Assembly: GCA_030374765.1 (NCBI GenBank)
Contig: JARGXX010000006.1
Span: 310,001 to 374,000, forward strand
Direction: 5' to 3'
Length of the DNA: 64,000 nt
Origin: Agarophyton chilense
Taxonomy: Eukaryota; Rhodophyta; Florideophyceae; Gracilariales; Gracilariaceae
Positions within the stretch are counted from its first letter, which is position 1. The number at the start of each line of letters is the position of its first letter. The notes beneath the pieces are model-generated. The model saw nothing but the letters and a program-made list of their open reading frames with translations. It had not been told where the DNA came from and made no database searches. Position numbers and translations under genes: made by a program. Shown here piece by piece: positions 38,892 through 50,012 of this stretch.

Positions 38892-39560
38892 TTGCCCGCG
38901 ATTGCGATTTTTTCCCATCGCAATCGCGGCTCGATTGTATTAAATGGAGTGAATGGGTACCAGGAAATTGAAGGTGACACGGGAGAAAAGATTGATAAGA
39001 GATCCTTCAGGTGGCAGAAAAGAAGCCAGAATACCCCTCTGCTACACTTCACCAATAGGAAATCAGTGCAATATCAAAATGGCGATGCAAAGGTCCACCC
39101 AGTAGGAAGTATTCACTCATCGTCCCGAAACCTTGTAGCTGCGTATGAAAGTATGGTACATGAGAAAAACGGTTCCATCAGCTGCGGGGACTATTTTTCT
39201 GTTGTTGAAGGAAGAAGTAGTCATGGAAGCATTGTAGATATTGGATCAGATCTGCAATAGCTGGCGCTTTTTTCGGAAAGCTTTGAAAGAGTATCTTTTG
39301 CTGCATCCAATACTCCTCCGATGAGCTCTGTAAATGACGAAAAGAACGCAAAGAAAGTCGAATACGAACGGCTGGCTAGTTTGATTTACACAGCCGAGCA
39401 TTCCAACATTTCCCAACGCGCAATGGAGGTGCTTATAAAGATGTCTCCAATTAGTTCTAGCTTCTCGCAAAGGACGCTGATTGCCTCTGCCGTGCGCCAG
39501 TCTTTCATTACAAAGTCCTTTGTTCACATGTGCCAAATGTACGACACACGCAGGTGCTAG
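38892..39560 (+). pseudogene. Unknown protein frame interrupted by one TAG
   Basis: Two ORFs lie in one phase and are separated only by a TAG at 39258-39260. Together they give ~220 codons with ordinary composition (ERLASLIYTAEHSNISQRAMEV at the end). No clear ATG opens the first part. I do not recognise the family. Same-phase continuity suggests a gene broken by a single nonsense change. Confidence 0.35.
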
Positions 39561-41124
39561 GCTCAACAGTGTAAAATCTGTTGGAATGTAGCGAGTGCGG
39601 CATCGTCGGAGCGACTCCAAGTTAATCGTTTGCCACGCGCATCAGGAACGGATACACTGTTTGTCACAAAATTCCCGCTAGCTGGGCTCTTCCAACGGTG
39701 GCTGAACTACCAGCACGAGCTCGAACCGGCTGGCAAACAACAATTCCACGCGAAGAGTTTGTACCAAAGACATGGGCGACTTAACTGTATCCTCCTTCTA
39801 CCGATTTTTACAGACCTCTTGTGGCGCCAGATCTTCGCGAACAGCGGCGCTTTCGAGACGCCGCCCAAGGGGTGCAAGGTGCCGCTGTGACGAGATGTGC
39901 GCAAGTGAGGTCGTATTGTAACGCCTTGACGATGATGAGAGGTTAACGCGCCATAATGTACCGTTATGGCGGCAGCGCTGCGCTACCGAGAGTAAAGTCT
40001 AGCCTAGTAAACCACGCGATGTCAGAGCTTCGATTGCGCGTGTGGCATGGCATAGATTTTTAAAGCTTTTGGACTTCTCTGCGCTGCGGTCATGTATTCC
40101 CATATTAAATCAGATTCAAAAGCTTTGGTAGGAATTGCATCGCGCTGCAGTGAAAGGCTCTCAATGGTCTTCTCCTTGCAAGTTCACGACGGCCACGCAT
40201 CATGTCTTGTGTTTTGTAAGTGGCGGAGGTCTGGAGAGGTGAAAACAAGAATGAGAACGCGGTGCTACAGTTTGAGCAAAGGTTTTCAAAAAGACAAGAG
40301 ATATATGCACAACAACAGTTCAAAATCTTGAAAGTCGACGAAGGAGTTGATGGAAATTCGAATAGCTCTAATGGGTTTGGCAACAGTTCAAGTTTCAGTA
40401 GTTTGAGTTCCTACAGTTCTAGATCGCGGTCTCTTATCTCATCATTTGTTACACAGAGCAATGCCTTCGACACTGAGTCCAACACTGGAAATAAAGAACA
40501 AGAGGTTCAGGCTTTGGGTCATAAAACATTTGCTTCTTCGCTATACTTGTATGAGGTTCATGTTGACACAAACGTATTAAAGACTTAGTCCCACTTTCTG
40601 ACTCCAGCAGGTCCACTCGACGATAGCTCGGTTGTGCTGCGAATTGGAAAAGAAGCAAAAAAAGCACTGTCTCCGACGAGGCTGACTGGGAAGGTCATCT
40701 GGCATGATACAGAGTGATTTTTGTGCCCCTCGGTTGCATAGCATATACGAAAGCGTTCGGTACCGGAGCAGCATGTACGGTAAGCAGCCTGGTTATGTAG
40801 GTGGCCGGATTGGTTCGGTGGGATTTGTGGTGATGTGGAATGTATAAGGGAGGGTGGACTTAAGGGCAGCACAGTATCTACCACATTTTGGGGCGAAGAC
40901 CAATATGGATTTCACAATGGCAAAGAATTGATGTGCGAAACTTGAATACTGGATTATTGTTGAAGCTGAACATAGAGACACTTTTCTCATCTATAATCCT
41001 CAACCCCTTACGTGCTGGGACTGCACGGTGTGGCAGTGGTAAACCTTAAACTTTTTCCCGCCCTTCACCGCCACCTCTTCTGTTATATACCTTGCATCCG
41101 GGATCCTTATCCAATCCGTACTTA
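39561..41124. other. Non-coding or unrecognised stretch
   Basis: About 1.5 kb. The best frame is a Ser/Asn-rich stretch at 40220-40588 (NSSSFSSLSSYSSRSRSLISS) that lacks an ATG and any domain. Nothing else is supportable. Confidence 0.35.
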
Positions 41125-41988
41125 TTATTGACTTCCTCGCGAGTCAACGTACCGAAAGATTGAGGATTTGTGACCAGACATACAAAGGACTACCCAGTTT
41201 GGATACATATTGGATGAAAGACGCGAAACACAGCCTTCAGGGGTCTCGATCGTCCACTCAAATTCAGCGGTATCTCCTTCCACAAAACTTGAATCCCACA
41301 ACTCAATCGTAATACTTCTCTTGCATCCTACGTATTCGAAATACGCCAAGTGATAATTCCAGATAGAGACGACGAATCGTCTTCTTTAATCAGCGTACCC
41401 TCCTCATCATCATCACCCAAATATTCTTCATCACTGCTCTCCGAGTCGGCATCTGAGCTCAGATGTTCGGTAGTTACTAAACCTAACCAGTAAATCCGAC
41501 TCCTCGTAACGTTTTCAAGTTGAGTCTGGGTTTTAGACAGGAAACATGCGTTGATCCAGTTCTAGATATACCCTCTTTCATCACGTCTTCGACCACAGAC
41601 TCGAAATCTATGCTCTGTCCAATCCGTACAAAATCAGCTAAGCACTCGCTGCCGCGCCTAACAGGTCGTCCCGAGACTGCGTGGCGGTGAGCCTATCCAA
41701 TGGTGTCAAAACTAAACGATTTCCCAGCAATGCGGCGAGCAAACAATCACCTGTTATCATGGAAACGCGCCCGGAGCTCTCTTCCATTTTTACAGCGCTT
41801 CGCTGACATTCGACATGGACCCTCGAACGATGAATTATCGGCTTCAGTGCTTCGTTTTGAACAAATGACGTTTTACCTCTCGCAGTCATTGCGGTGTATG
41901 CACTTTTTTCGAGCTGTGAAACCATGGTTGGAGAACAACGGTAGTTATGGACACGCTTGCCGGGTCGATGCGATGCAGCCGCAAGCAA
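41125..41988 (-). pseudogene. Frameshifted remnant, possibly polyprenyl-diphosphate-synthase-like
   Basis: Protein-like text on the minus strand jumps between frames: VSMITGDCLLAALLGNRLV ... SRDDLLGAAASA, then ADFVRIGQSIDFESVVEDVMKEG, then an acidic run (DSESSDEEYLGDDDEEG), then TIELWDSSFVEGDTAEFEW. The GDxLLA...L segment resembles the region after the first aspartate-rich motif of trans-prenyltransferases such as PDSS2. No DDxxD motif is seen, so the identification is tentative. Several indels make it non-functional. Confidence 0.3.
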
Positions 41989-42824
41989 AAGAAACTGGCA
42001 GCTTTATGCAACTTTCATCAGTCCAAGCAGTTTTTAACTTCAGACATTACCACAACGGTGGGTGCTAAGCGCTGCAAACAACCGGAAGCCAATTTCGGGG
42101 ACGAAATGCGGAGCCTCTTGCATTTTCGCATTTCAACAGGTTTTTTTAACACTAGTATTTCGAATGATGGAAAAAGTGCAACCCTGTATATTCTTGGTAC
42201 TTGAGCAGCCAGCCATCCTCATGTCTTGACTCCCACTAATAACGAGAAGACGCGTGTGGGCTATGAAACGTACTGTGCATCGTCCATGCAAGTAAATACC
42301 CAATCATGATAATTGAAGAACGTTTTCCTGACAATGACGAAGGGGGATCGTAGGACATATACTAAGGGCGACCATTTGACGATGCGACGGTTATTCACAG
42401 ACGGTTTCGCACAGATAAAGCTTGAGGGTCAATTTCACACCTTTTGATTTCGCTGATACCCGTGTACTTTCGTTTTACATCTACCTTCTAGAAAAGCCAA
42501 CATCTTCCGGGGCAGCAGCTGAGGAAAGAAATCTTTCTAACTCCCGATCCGGGGGATTCTTTTGCAGTTCATCTTCGGCTAAGAGGATCCGAAATAATGA
42601 ATACTCCGTCGAGTACATGTGGGAGACCGCTCCGATGCTTCAAGTGCAAAGCTACTGTGTCCTCAGGGGGATCAAGGCTTCCAACGTTTATTGATTTCTT
42701 CTTCTTGTACCTCATCGGAATGTGGGAGTTGGTCCATCAATGGCTGTTCACAATTCCGGTTAAGGATGACCACATCATTTGGCTTTACAACGATATTGAT
42801 AGCCACAAACCTATCATTCTCTAA

Positions 42825-43813
42825 AGTGGAATTACGTCAAGCATCGGCGGCGAGTTATTGCGTCATTTTACTGCTTCCTCTGCTCATGTGATAGCTCCCG
42901 GTCACAATCCCCGTCCGGCCTTTCTCCGCAAGTACAAGATGCTGCCTGTCAACTTCGAACCAGTGGAGAGCATCCTTGCAACCACGAACGAGCTCATTGC
43001 TATGTTGAGACATGTACATCCGGATTGCAACGTAATCCTCGTTCACTGTGCAGCGGTTTAAAACCCTTCCGACACGAACGACTCGAACTCAGTACAACGA
43101 ACGCTCCTCATCAATACGTTCTTGCCTGCTGTTTTCATCGAGTCTATTAGCAATGTAATTAGCGGGGTGATTTGCATCGGTTCTTCATCCCCGAGAATAT
43201 CTCCGAAACTTGAACCAGGCTGTGTGCTCACTGCAACGCAATCGGCGTACGCAGCTTATCCATTTGCCAAGCTACTCAGCATGGTGCATGCGATGGATTG
43301 GGGATGGCGCTCAAATAAGCCGTGTATTGTCATACACCCTGGCATAGTCGCCAAAGGTCTGTACCAAAACGAACCAGGAATCAGAGTTGTACTACTTCGC
43401 TTGATTGTATCCGTTGCTGCATGGAGCGCTGAGAAATCCGCTTTGAGAATTTTGTACGTGCTAGAAGCTTCACGGTTCCTTGAAGCCTCCAGGTACCGCT
43501 CCAGGCCAAGAAATTTCTGGAGATCATGGATTTCAGCAACGCTACTGGGACTCTGTATCTCTCAAGGTATTTCCAAGGCCTCAACAAGTCCGCGAATGCT
43601 TTCCGAGTGGATTGGCGGACCATATTCTTCAGATAACGAAGGACAGTTTCGAACAAGTATCTCAATCTCAATCTCAGTAACAATGAGAGCGTGGAAACTC
43701 AACTGACCTATAGGAATGAGCGTATTTCTTCGACCGAAGAGCAAGCCATGCTGGAACATTTGTGGAAATCATTGTACAATGCTAAGTCAAGGATATCGGG
43801 GCACCTGTTTTGA
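42825..43813 (+). pseudogene. Short-chain dehydrogenase/reductase, broken
   Basis: A Rossmann start GITSSIGGELLRH (TGxxxGIG-like), VHCAAV at the position of the NNAG motif, YPFAK as catalytic YxxxK, and HPGIVAKGLY as the PG motif identify the SDR family. The frame has a TAA at 43059-43061 directly after VHCAAV, frame changes near 43480 and 43670, and a TAA before the Rossmann motif with no visible N-terminal exon. The C-terminal text continues as DHGFQQRYWDSVSLKVFP, then ERISSTEEQAMLEHLWKSLY. The original enzyme was ~330 residues; the substrate is unknown. It converges on the BT1 remnant. Confidence 0.62.
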
Positions 43814-43847
43814 CCCATAACGATAATTATTTTGGGTCCTATATCTA

Positions 43848-45310
43848 TCATTTCCTCTCAAACGTACACTCTTCTCCTTCTTCTTCGACCATACTTGAAG
43901 GAAACTCAAACGTCTGGGGCGACATTGGCGTTTCTCGTTCTTGATCTGTTCTCGTAGTGATTGATACCAAAGATTCGCCTTCAACACTGTCGGCGAGCGA
44001 CTGATCCTTATCATTCATTGCTGGGTGTACGTGACATAATATGTGAAGGAAAAGTGGGGTCCACCTGCTACACACTCCTCTGCTCCTGTGAACCAATAAT
44101 CAAGCGCACCGGGCAATGAAACGTACAGCAGGCTGCTAAGAAACATGTACAGATTCGCTCGACAGAGCATGCGTGGTAACCCCATCAAGCCAAGAACGCA
44201 AAGCAGGACTGAGGTTGTTGTGGATACAATAGATTGTACAAACCCGCTGCTGGGAAGAGCAGAAATGCCAACAGCTACTGCTGCGATCGTCATCGCGGCG
44301 GATAACTTGAATAAGTCAGGATGGTCGCAAATATTGTCCATCCTCAAATGGCGCTGTTCCGGAGGTAGTCGCTCTTCTGGAAGCCACCCGGCCAGAGTAG
44401 GGAAAATAACTTGAGCGGCGAATGGTAGGCGTATAAGCCAGATGTAACGCGGATTAAAATGGTCGGCCATAGGCCCCGCTATGTGTGACCCGAAGAAATT
44501 ACCCGCCATGTACAGTCCCCATACAAATGATACAAGGTCACTTCCACTTTCCGGCTTTGCGACCATCATCTCCGCATATTTGCCTTCGCATAACAAATCT
44601 ACGGGTGCAAGCTGTAGGTTTCCCAGCATAAGAAGGAAAGCAGCAGTGGGTGCGAGAGCATGACTTAACTGCAGGCAGCCCAACACAGCCAACTTAATTT
44701 TGCCCGCAATGGAAACCAGTACAATACAGGAACGCTTATGGAAGCTCAAAAGGGGAACTGTATCAGACAAGAGTCCGATAGCGGCCTTAAGCGCCCAAGG
44801 GGTCTGCGCAACGGTGCCGTACGACTGGTACTTATCACCTGTGACTCCAACGACTTGAGGAACGGCAGCTGGGTGTTGAGTGCAAGCTGAATGCATGGCA
44901 GGACTCAAAGAGTGACAGTTAGCGCACTCGTTTTGGAGACATGTGAGATTAGAAAGTTGGCGCATTGCAACTCACAACATAAAACCCTTCAATCCAATAT
45001 ACACGGATGTGAGCATCAAGGAAAAATTCCATCCAAAGTTGTGGACGATGGAGTGGACCAGCACGCCCGCACGCGCGCTGCCGCTGACGATTACGACTAC
45101 GATGATGACTTCATCGATGGTGGTGATGTCGACCAACTCGATGAAGATGAAAAGCAGCATTCTGACTATGTCGGCTCCGGCAGTGTCTGGGTGGGTGCAG
45201 ACGACGCTGCAAACAGGCATCCAGTGGTAGATCACAATTGGCTGGGAAACATGGTGCTTGAAGGATTTCCTGCGCAACACATCAGTGGTGCTTCTCAGCC
45301 AGGCGCCCAT
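43848..45310 (-). pseudogene. BT1-family (folate/biopterin-type) transporter remnant
   Basis: DKYQSYGTVAQTPWALKAAI with GLLSDTVPLLSFHKR is the BT1 family signature around the first cytoplasmic loop. Further membrane segments follow (VSFVWGLYMAGNFFGSHIAGP, LCVLGLMGLPRMLCRANLY) and GPHFSFTYYVTY. A TGA at 44972-44974 separates an upstream same-phase segment ending YIGLKGFML. After TYYVTYT the frame changes into a soluble tail (NDKDQSLADSVEGE). Only about half of the usual 12 membrane helices remain, so this is a deleted, non-functional copy. A plus-strand ORF (44891-45649, Pro/Ala/Ser-rich, acidic DDYDYDDDFID) overlaps it and could be a shadow or an unrelated gene. Confidence 0.62.
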
Positions 45311-45603
45311 TCTCTACCGGGTGCCCCCACCGCCAACGGCTGCACATCTGCTCTAGAACAAGCCCCCATTAGCCCCAACCCTACAAACGCTAAAAGCGCT
45401 CAGCAGCACCCTTTACCCTCTGGAGCCATAGCAGCACCCTCGGCTTTGGCTCCCAGTATATCACCGAATGCGCACAACACACATACTTCGGCTGCTGGCT
45501 CCACTGCGGGCACCCTCGCAAAAAACTCGTCACATGCGGTTCACCCCACGCCAGTTGCGCCACAAACGGCGCCAAAGCCGAGCAAGGAGCGGGAAATGGA
45601 GCA

Positions 45604-46959
45604 TCATGCCAACCAAAAGCAGGGCATTGCACTGACGGCGGTGGAATGAAGTAGGACGCCCAACTCATGGTTTGCAAAGCCCAATATGCTCCTCCAAACT
45701 TGCGCTTCTTCTTCCACCAGGTCCATTTCTTTCAACCACTCCCTAAAGTAAATATCATTTTGAACTATGTTTCTCTCCATTACAAGTGTCCTCGCATGTG
45801 ATACGTACTCTTCCCACGCCGCAAACCGAGGCAGCTCCTTTGGAGTGCAGTCATTGTAAGCCTCGCAGTAGTTTGCATACGCGTTATATCCACTCATTTG
45901 AATCAATTCCATTACCATCTCATCCTTCAATCCAAGCGATCTGTACAATTGTACGCTACCACGCTTTAAGGAATGGCCCGTAAACATCTCAAAATCACCT
46001 CTACCTACTCCAATTCGCGAAAGACGCTTCTGAAAAACACATCTGAAGCTCTTGCACGTCCAATTCCTTGATACATTTAACGCTTCTCCTCCTTTTGTGC
46101 TCTTGATTTCACAGAATAGAAAACCACTCGTGTTTCCTCTGATGACCAACCACGAAAGTACTGCCACAAACGGATCCATCAACAAAGAATGGCGAAGTCC
46201 ACTGTTCCCGTCCCACTCTCGAACTGTGTACTTTCTTTGAACTGTTGAATTCTTTATGGCCTCACAGAGAGTCATAGTTATTCCACCGGACCATACGGTA
46301 ACGTTATCAATTTTAAGCTTCGATATTTCATCGTATCTCAAACCCAAATTAAGACCTAAAACCATCACGCAGTGCAGAGCGATATCAGTTGCACTTGGTT
46401 GATTACCATTTCCGTAGCAAAACTTTTCGGCAATATCGCAGATATGTTCTGGCGTTATAGGCCTTGCACGAATCGTAACGGCTCCAAAGCGCGACAGGTG
46501 CACACCATGTGCTCTCCTCAGACGATCGAGATCTGGTTTACCTATTAAGGGATTACCCTTTGCACTTCCATTTTCATGAACAGACCAGGTTTGATTATGG
46601 CCGTTTTCGCAATACACTTCCCTTAATCCTTGTATTACTCCTCCCATAGAATCATTTTTGAGTGCTTGTGGCGTTCCAAATCTGCAATAGTCGGCCAATA
46701 GGTTAAGAACCAGAACAGAACTGTCTTTGTTAACGGTTATTAGACCATTGGCATTCTTCAGCGTTGCGTATTTCTCAATAAGTCTTTTGGCTAGCTTTAT
46801 ATTTGTTTGAGTTGACTTACTATGTACCGAGTGCAAAAGCTCGTGGCGCTCTCTTAGCGGAGCACTGTCAAAGAGGCGATTCTCAAATCTCCTTATTCGC
46901 TTCCTACGCCTCGGATTATCGAACTCTTGCAATTCCAACGTTCTTTGAGATGATTCCAT
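45604..46959 (-). CDS. Tyrosine recombinase, Crypton-like
   Basis: 451 residues, intact. The C-terminal half has a tyrosine-recombinase core: R208 in LGLRYDEISKLK, then GHSLKRG with H329 and R333, and SGYNAYANYCEAY carrying the candidate nucleophile (Y364, with Y361 and Y368 as alternatives). The N-terminal ~150 residues are basic and helical, as in the core-binding domain of integrases. Nuclear eukaryotic tyrosine recombinases come from Crypton DNA transposons or DIRS/Ngaro retrotransposons. No reverse transcriptase is adjacent, which favours Crypton. No close flanking repeats could be identified by eye, so element limits are unknown. Confidence 0.7.
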   Translation of the reverse strand: MESSQRTLELQEFDNPRRRKRIRRFENRLFDSAPLRERHELLHSVHSKSTQTNIKLAKRLIEKYATLKNANGLITVNKDSSVLVLNLLADYCRFGTPQALKNDSMGGVIQGLREVYCENGHNQTWSVHENGSAKGNPLIGKPDLDRLRRAHGVHLSRFGAVTIRARPITPEHICDIAEKFCYGNGNQPSATDIALHCVMVLGLNLGLRYDEISKLKIDNVTVWSGGITMTLCEAIKNSTVQRKYTVREWDGNSGLRHSLLMDPFVAVLSWLVIRGNTSGFLFCEIKSTKGGEALNVSRNWTCKSFRCVFQKRLSRIGVGRGDFEMFTGHSLKRGSVQLYRSLGLKDEMVMELIQMSGYNAYANYCEAYNDCTPKELPRFAAWEEYVSHARTLVMERNIVQNDIYFREWLKEMDLVEEEAQVWRSILGFANHELGVLLHSTAVSAMPCFWLA

Positions 46960-47452
46960 GCTGATTCAGCTTCGATTTGCCAACTAAGATCACTATCGTA
47001 GGAAAAAGTGAAGAAGTTAGTAAGAGGTTTCTTGACGCTCATCATTTCAGGCTCAGGAAAAAACCGAGCTCAAAAGGTTTCAGCGTTTTTGGCTCAAAGT
47101 CATCTGTAAAGTTATTTTTACATTACCATACTACAGCTGTATTTTCGAACGTGTGGCATAATTTCAGCAATATTCAAAGCTTTGCATCGATCTTCATCCT
47201 AGACGACGATGATCATCTCTCCTTTTCCCAGTCGTCGAAGATAGCTTGGTGGGTGGGCTTTTTTGAATCATGGAGCGCCTTGGTGTGAAGAAAGATATTC
47301 AAGGAGGAGGAACTGGATCGGGTTTTAAACTGCCACGACAGATTAGTAGAATGGAACCTACAATTTGAAAAAAAGCATGCCGCTCGCTTTTGTGAAGTAC
47401 AAATAATCGTTTCGGGAAGGGTTGCACGGAGAGTGAAGATGACATCAACCAA

Positions 47453-47812
47453 ATGGGATTTTGGCAGAAAGAACTGAGAAACCGCTTGTTTTTGCTTGAG
47501 CGTAGGAAAAATCTCATGGACCGATCCAATCTGACATCTTTTTCTATTCCAATGACACCGAGATCGACAACAGTGAGACCAGCAGATCCAATACCTGTAC
47601 CTCAACCACCGCAATGTCCAGCTATACTCACAGAAAAGTTTGTACCAGAGCTCCCGAAGAGTTTGATTGAGCTTGTCGTATTGTGGAGGGATGGGTGTAA
47701 GAAAAGAAATTTTGTCCCAGTGCGACTATTAAGTACAGCGAAGACCAGAAGAAGACTGCTGAAGAACTACTCAAACAATCTTTGGAACAAAACTGGGCAG
47801 AAATCAGCTTAA
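47453..47812 (+). CDS. Small basic hypothetical protein next to the recombinase
   Basis: 119 codons, ATG start. After a Pro-rich linker comes KSLIELVVLWRDGCKKRNFVP and a basic tail (TAKTRRRLLKNYSNNLW). The LW-centred basic helix region weakly recalls the GCR1_C-type DNA-binding module of Crypton proteins. It is divergent from the recombinase at 45.6-47.0 kb. Identity is uncertain; it could be a remnant. Confidence 0.3.
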   Translation: MGFWQKELRNRLFLLERRKNLMDRSNLTSFSIPMTPRSTTVRPADPIPVPQPPQCPAILTEKFVPELPKSLIELVVLWRDGCKKRNFVPVRLLSTAKTRRRLLKNYSNNLWNKTGQKSA

Positions 47813-48163
47813 TACTGCTTCAAGGATTTGATAGAGCACGTTTCACTTCAGCACAAGTCTATTACTTGCATTAAACAAAGAGGTTAGGACCAGCTATGGT
47901 TGGAAGCCGTGCATAAAGCTGAAAGTTCTATGCTACAAAACTTAGGAGAGACAAAAGTCCAATCGCTCAGTGCGTATCTTCGTTCCATTCGAAAAGGAAA
48001 ACGATCAAATACTCTCAATACAAGCAAATAAAGAACAGATTCTGCTCTTAACCTACACATATATGCAAACAACAAAACCTTGTTGAAAAACAAGTCTCTT
48101 TCGCTGCAGAATTTTCTCGTTAAAACCATTAAGATTAAACATAACTCCGAAGTGCGAGAAACA

Positions 48164-48995
48164 TGAAGTGAGGTCAGGACTGAGCCCATTCTCACTTCAA
48201 GGACTCGGACGAAGCCCAAGTGCTCAAGAAACAGTGGTGCACGGGCTGAATCAGTGCACTACGTATGGTCTTGGGCGGAGCCAAAAACCGGTCGCAGGCA
48301 ACACGAGGTGAGGTGTGGGCTAAGCCCAACCTTACTTCAAGCACTCGGACGAAGCTCAAGTGCTCAATGAACAGTGGTGCACGGGCTGAGCCTGTGCACA
48401 ACGTATGGTCTCGGGAGGAGCCCAAAACCGGTAGCAGGAAACACGAAGTGAGGTGTGGGCTAAGCCCAACCTCACTTCAAGCACTCGGACGAAGCCCAAG
48501 TGCTCAAGAAACATTCGTTCACGGGCTGAGCCCGTGCAAAACGTATAGTTTCGGGCGGAGTCTAAAACCGGTAGGAGGCAACACGAAGTGAGATGGGGGC
48601 AAAGCCTAACCTCACTTCAAATACTTGAACGAATCCCAAGTGCTCAATGAACAGTGGTGCACGGTCTGAGCCCGTGCAACACGTATGGTTTCAGGTGGAG
48701 CCCAAAACTGGTAGCCGGCAACACTAGGTGAGGTGTGGGCTAAGCCCAACCTCACGTCAAGCACTCGGATGAATCCCAAGTGCTCAAGAAACATTGAGGC
48801 ATGAGCTGAGCCCGTGCAACACGTATGATTTCGGGCGGAGCCCAAAACCGGTAGAAGGAAACATAAAGTGAGGTGTGGGCTAAGCTAAACCTCACTTAAA
48901 GCCCTCGGACGAACTCCAAGTGCTAAATGAGCAGTGGTGCATGGGCTAAGCTCGTGAATAACTTATTGGATTCGTTGCTGCTCCAAAACTAATGG
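48164..48995. repeat. Satellite array with 140-bp period, hairpin-rich monomer
   Basis: The marker TTCAAGCACTCGG recurs at 48196, 48336, 48476, 48616, 48756 and 48896, an exact 140-bp spacing, with partial units at both ends (about six copies). Each monomer holds four small inverted repeats with a GGGCnnAGCCC-type centre: GTGCACGGGCTGAGCCCGTG, GTGAGG..GGGCTAAGCCC..CCTCAC, GGTxTCGGGCGGAGCCCAAAACC, and GCACTCGGACGAAGCCCAAG. The average spacing of these hairpins is ~35 bp. Confidence 0.9.
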
Positions 48996-50012
48996 TTGTG
49001 CGTCATGTTGGAAGATTGTATCAATAACAATTTGAACCTATGTCTTTTGTTGTGGAATGTTGTAATGGTGTTAAGAAAGGTTACGGGACGGGAAGACTTA
49101 TGGTCGAAGTAGCTATTGGTTGTCAATAAAAGAAGAAAGCGTCAGAAAAAAGCGAGTTGAAGAGTTTTATGTCGTATGAACGATGGTATATCATCAATGT
49201 GTGAACATTTTTAGTGGCGTTCGCAAAAAAAAGGTTTTTAGTACTAATATAATACAACCTTTTTATTATTTTTCAGTTGAGTACCTTTTTGAAAATGACT
49301 AAAAACGTTGAATCTTGTATTTGTTTCATATAGTGTTCATGTGGGCTATAATGGACTGTTCTAAGAACCCTCTGAACATGACCAACTTTCGGTAGTCAAG
49401 ATATAGACATTTCTGAATTTATACAAAATTTTCTATCATTTCCCAATAAATTATTTATCAGTGCCGTTTAGTAGTCTTGCTATTATCCTCTACGTTTGAC
49501 ATTTTCTGTAAGATGACAGACACCCCTACAAGAAGAGAACCCGTCAGTCACGCTACTGTGGGGTTTTTATCGACAAATAATCCACCATTGTACTATTGAG
49601 GTGCGTCACACGGGCAAGTAGAGTTGAGTCTCTGTAATTTTATTGGTCCATTTCTAATCTATTTGATACATACGATACGCCGCGTAGTTTGGCCATGGGC
49701 GTTCAGCTCGCGAGGGGGCTGCGTCCGCGCCACACGTGGACACAGCCCCACGGAGAGCCCCACAGATACGCCGAAACCTCAACCGCCTGCAGACTGCGTT
49801 GCTGTGTCGCGTTGCGCAAGCAACGAGGCGTGTCGGATCTCTTCCATTCAGCTGACACCTTCATCCCGCCTCCCGCCCCTCATACATTCGAACAGAACAT
49901 TCACATACAGGCCTTTCATTCCACACCGCCCCTCTGCCTTTCTTCTCCATCGCGCCCCTCCCCATCTACCGCTTTTCACTTCTTCCCCCCCCCCCCCTCC
50001 TTGCTACCCAGT
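48996..50012. other. AT-rich spacer and GSII copy 2 upstream region
   Basis: AT-rich, no gene to about 49.68 kb. From 49.69 kb the GSII frame is already open and could add an N-terminal extension, starting at ATG 49695. A C-run (about 49986-49997) and pyrimidine-rich leader precede the conserved ATG at 50013, so I treat the upstream part as 5' leader. Confidence 0.4.

Noticed and set aside
48164..48995. CRISPR array
   Set aside because: Period is 140 bp with no unique spacers, hairpins fill the whole unit, and the genome is eukaryotic.
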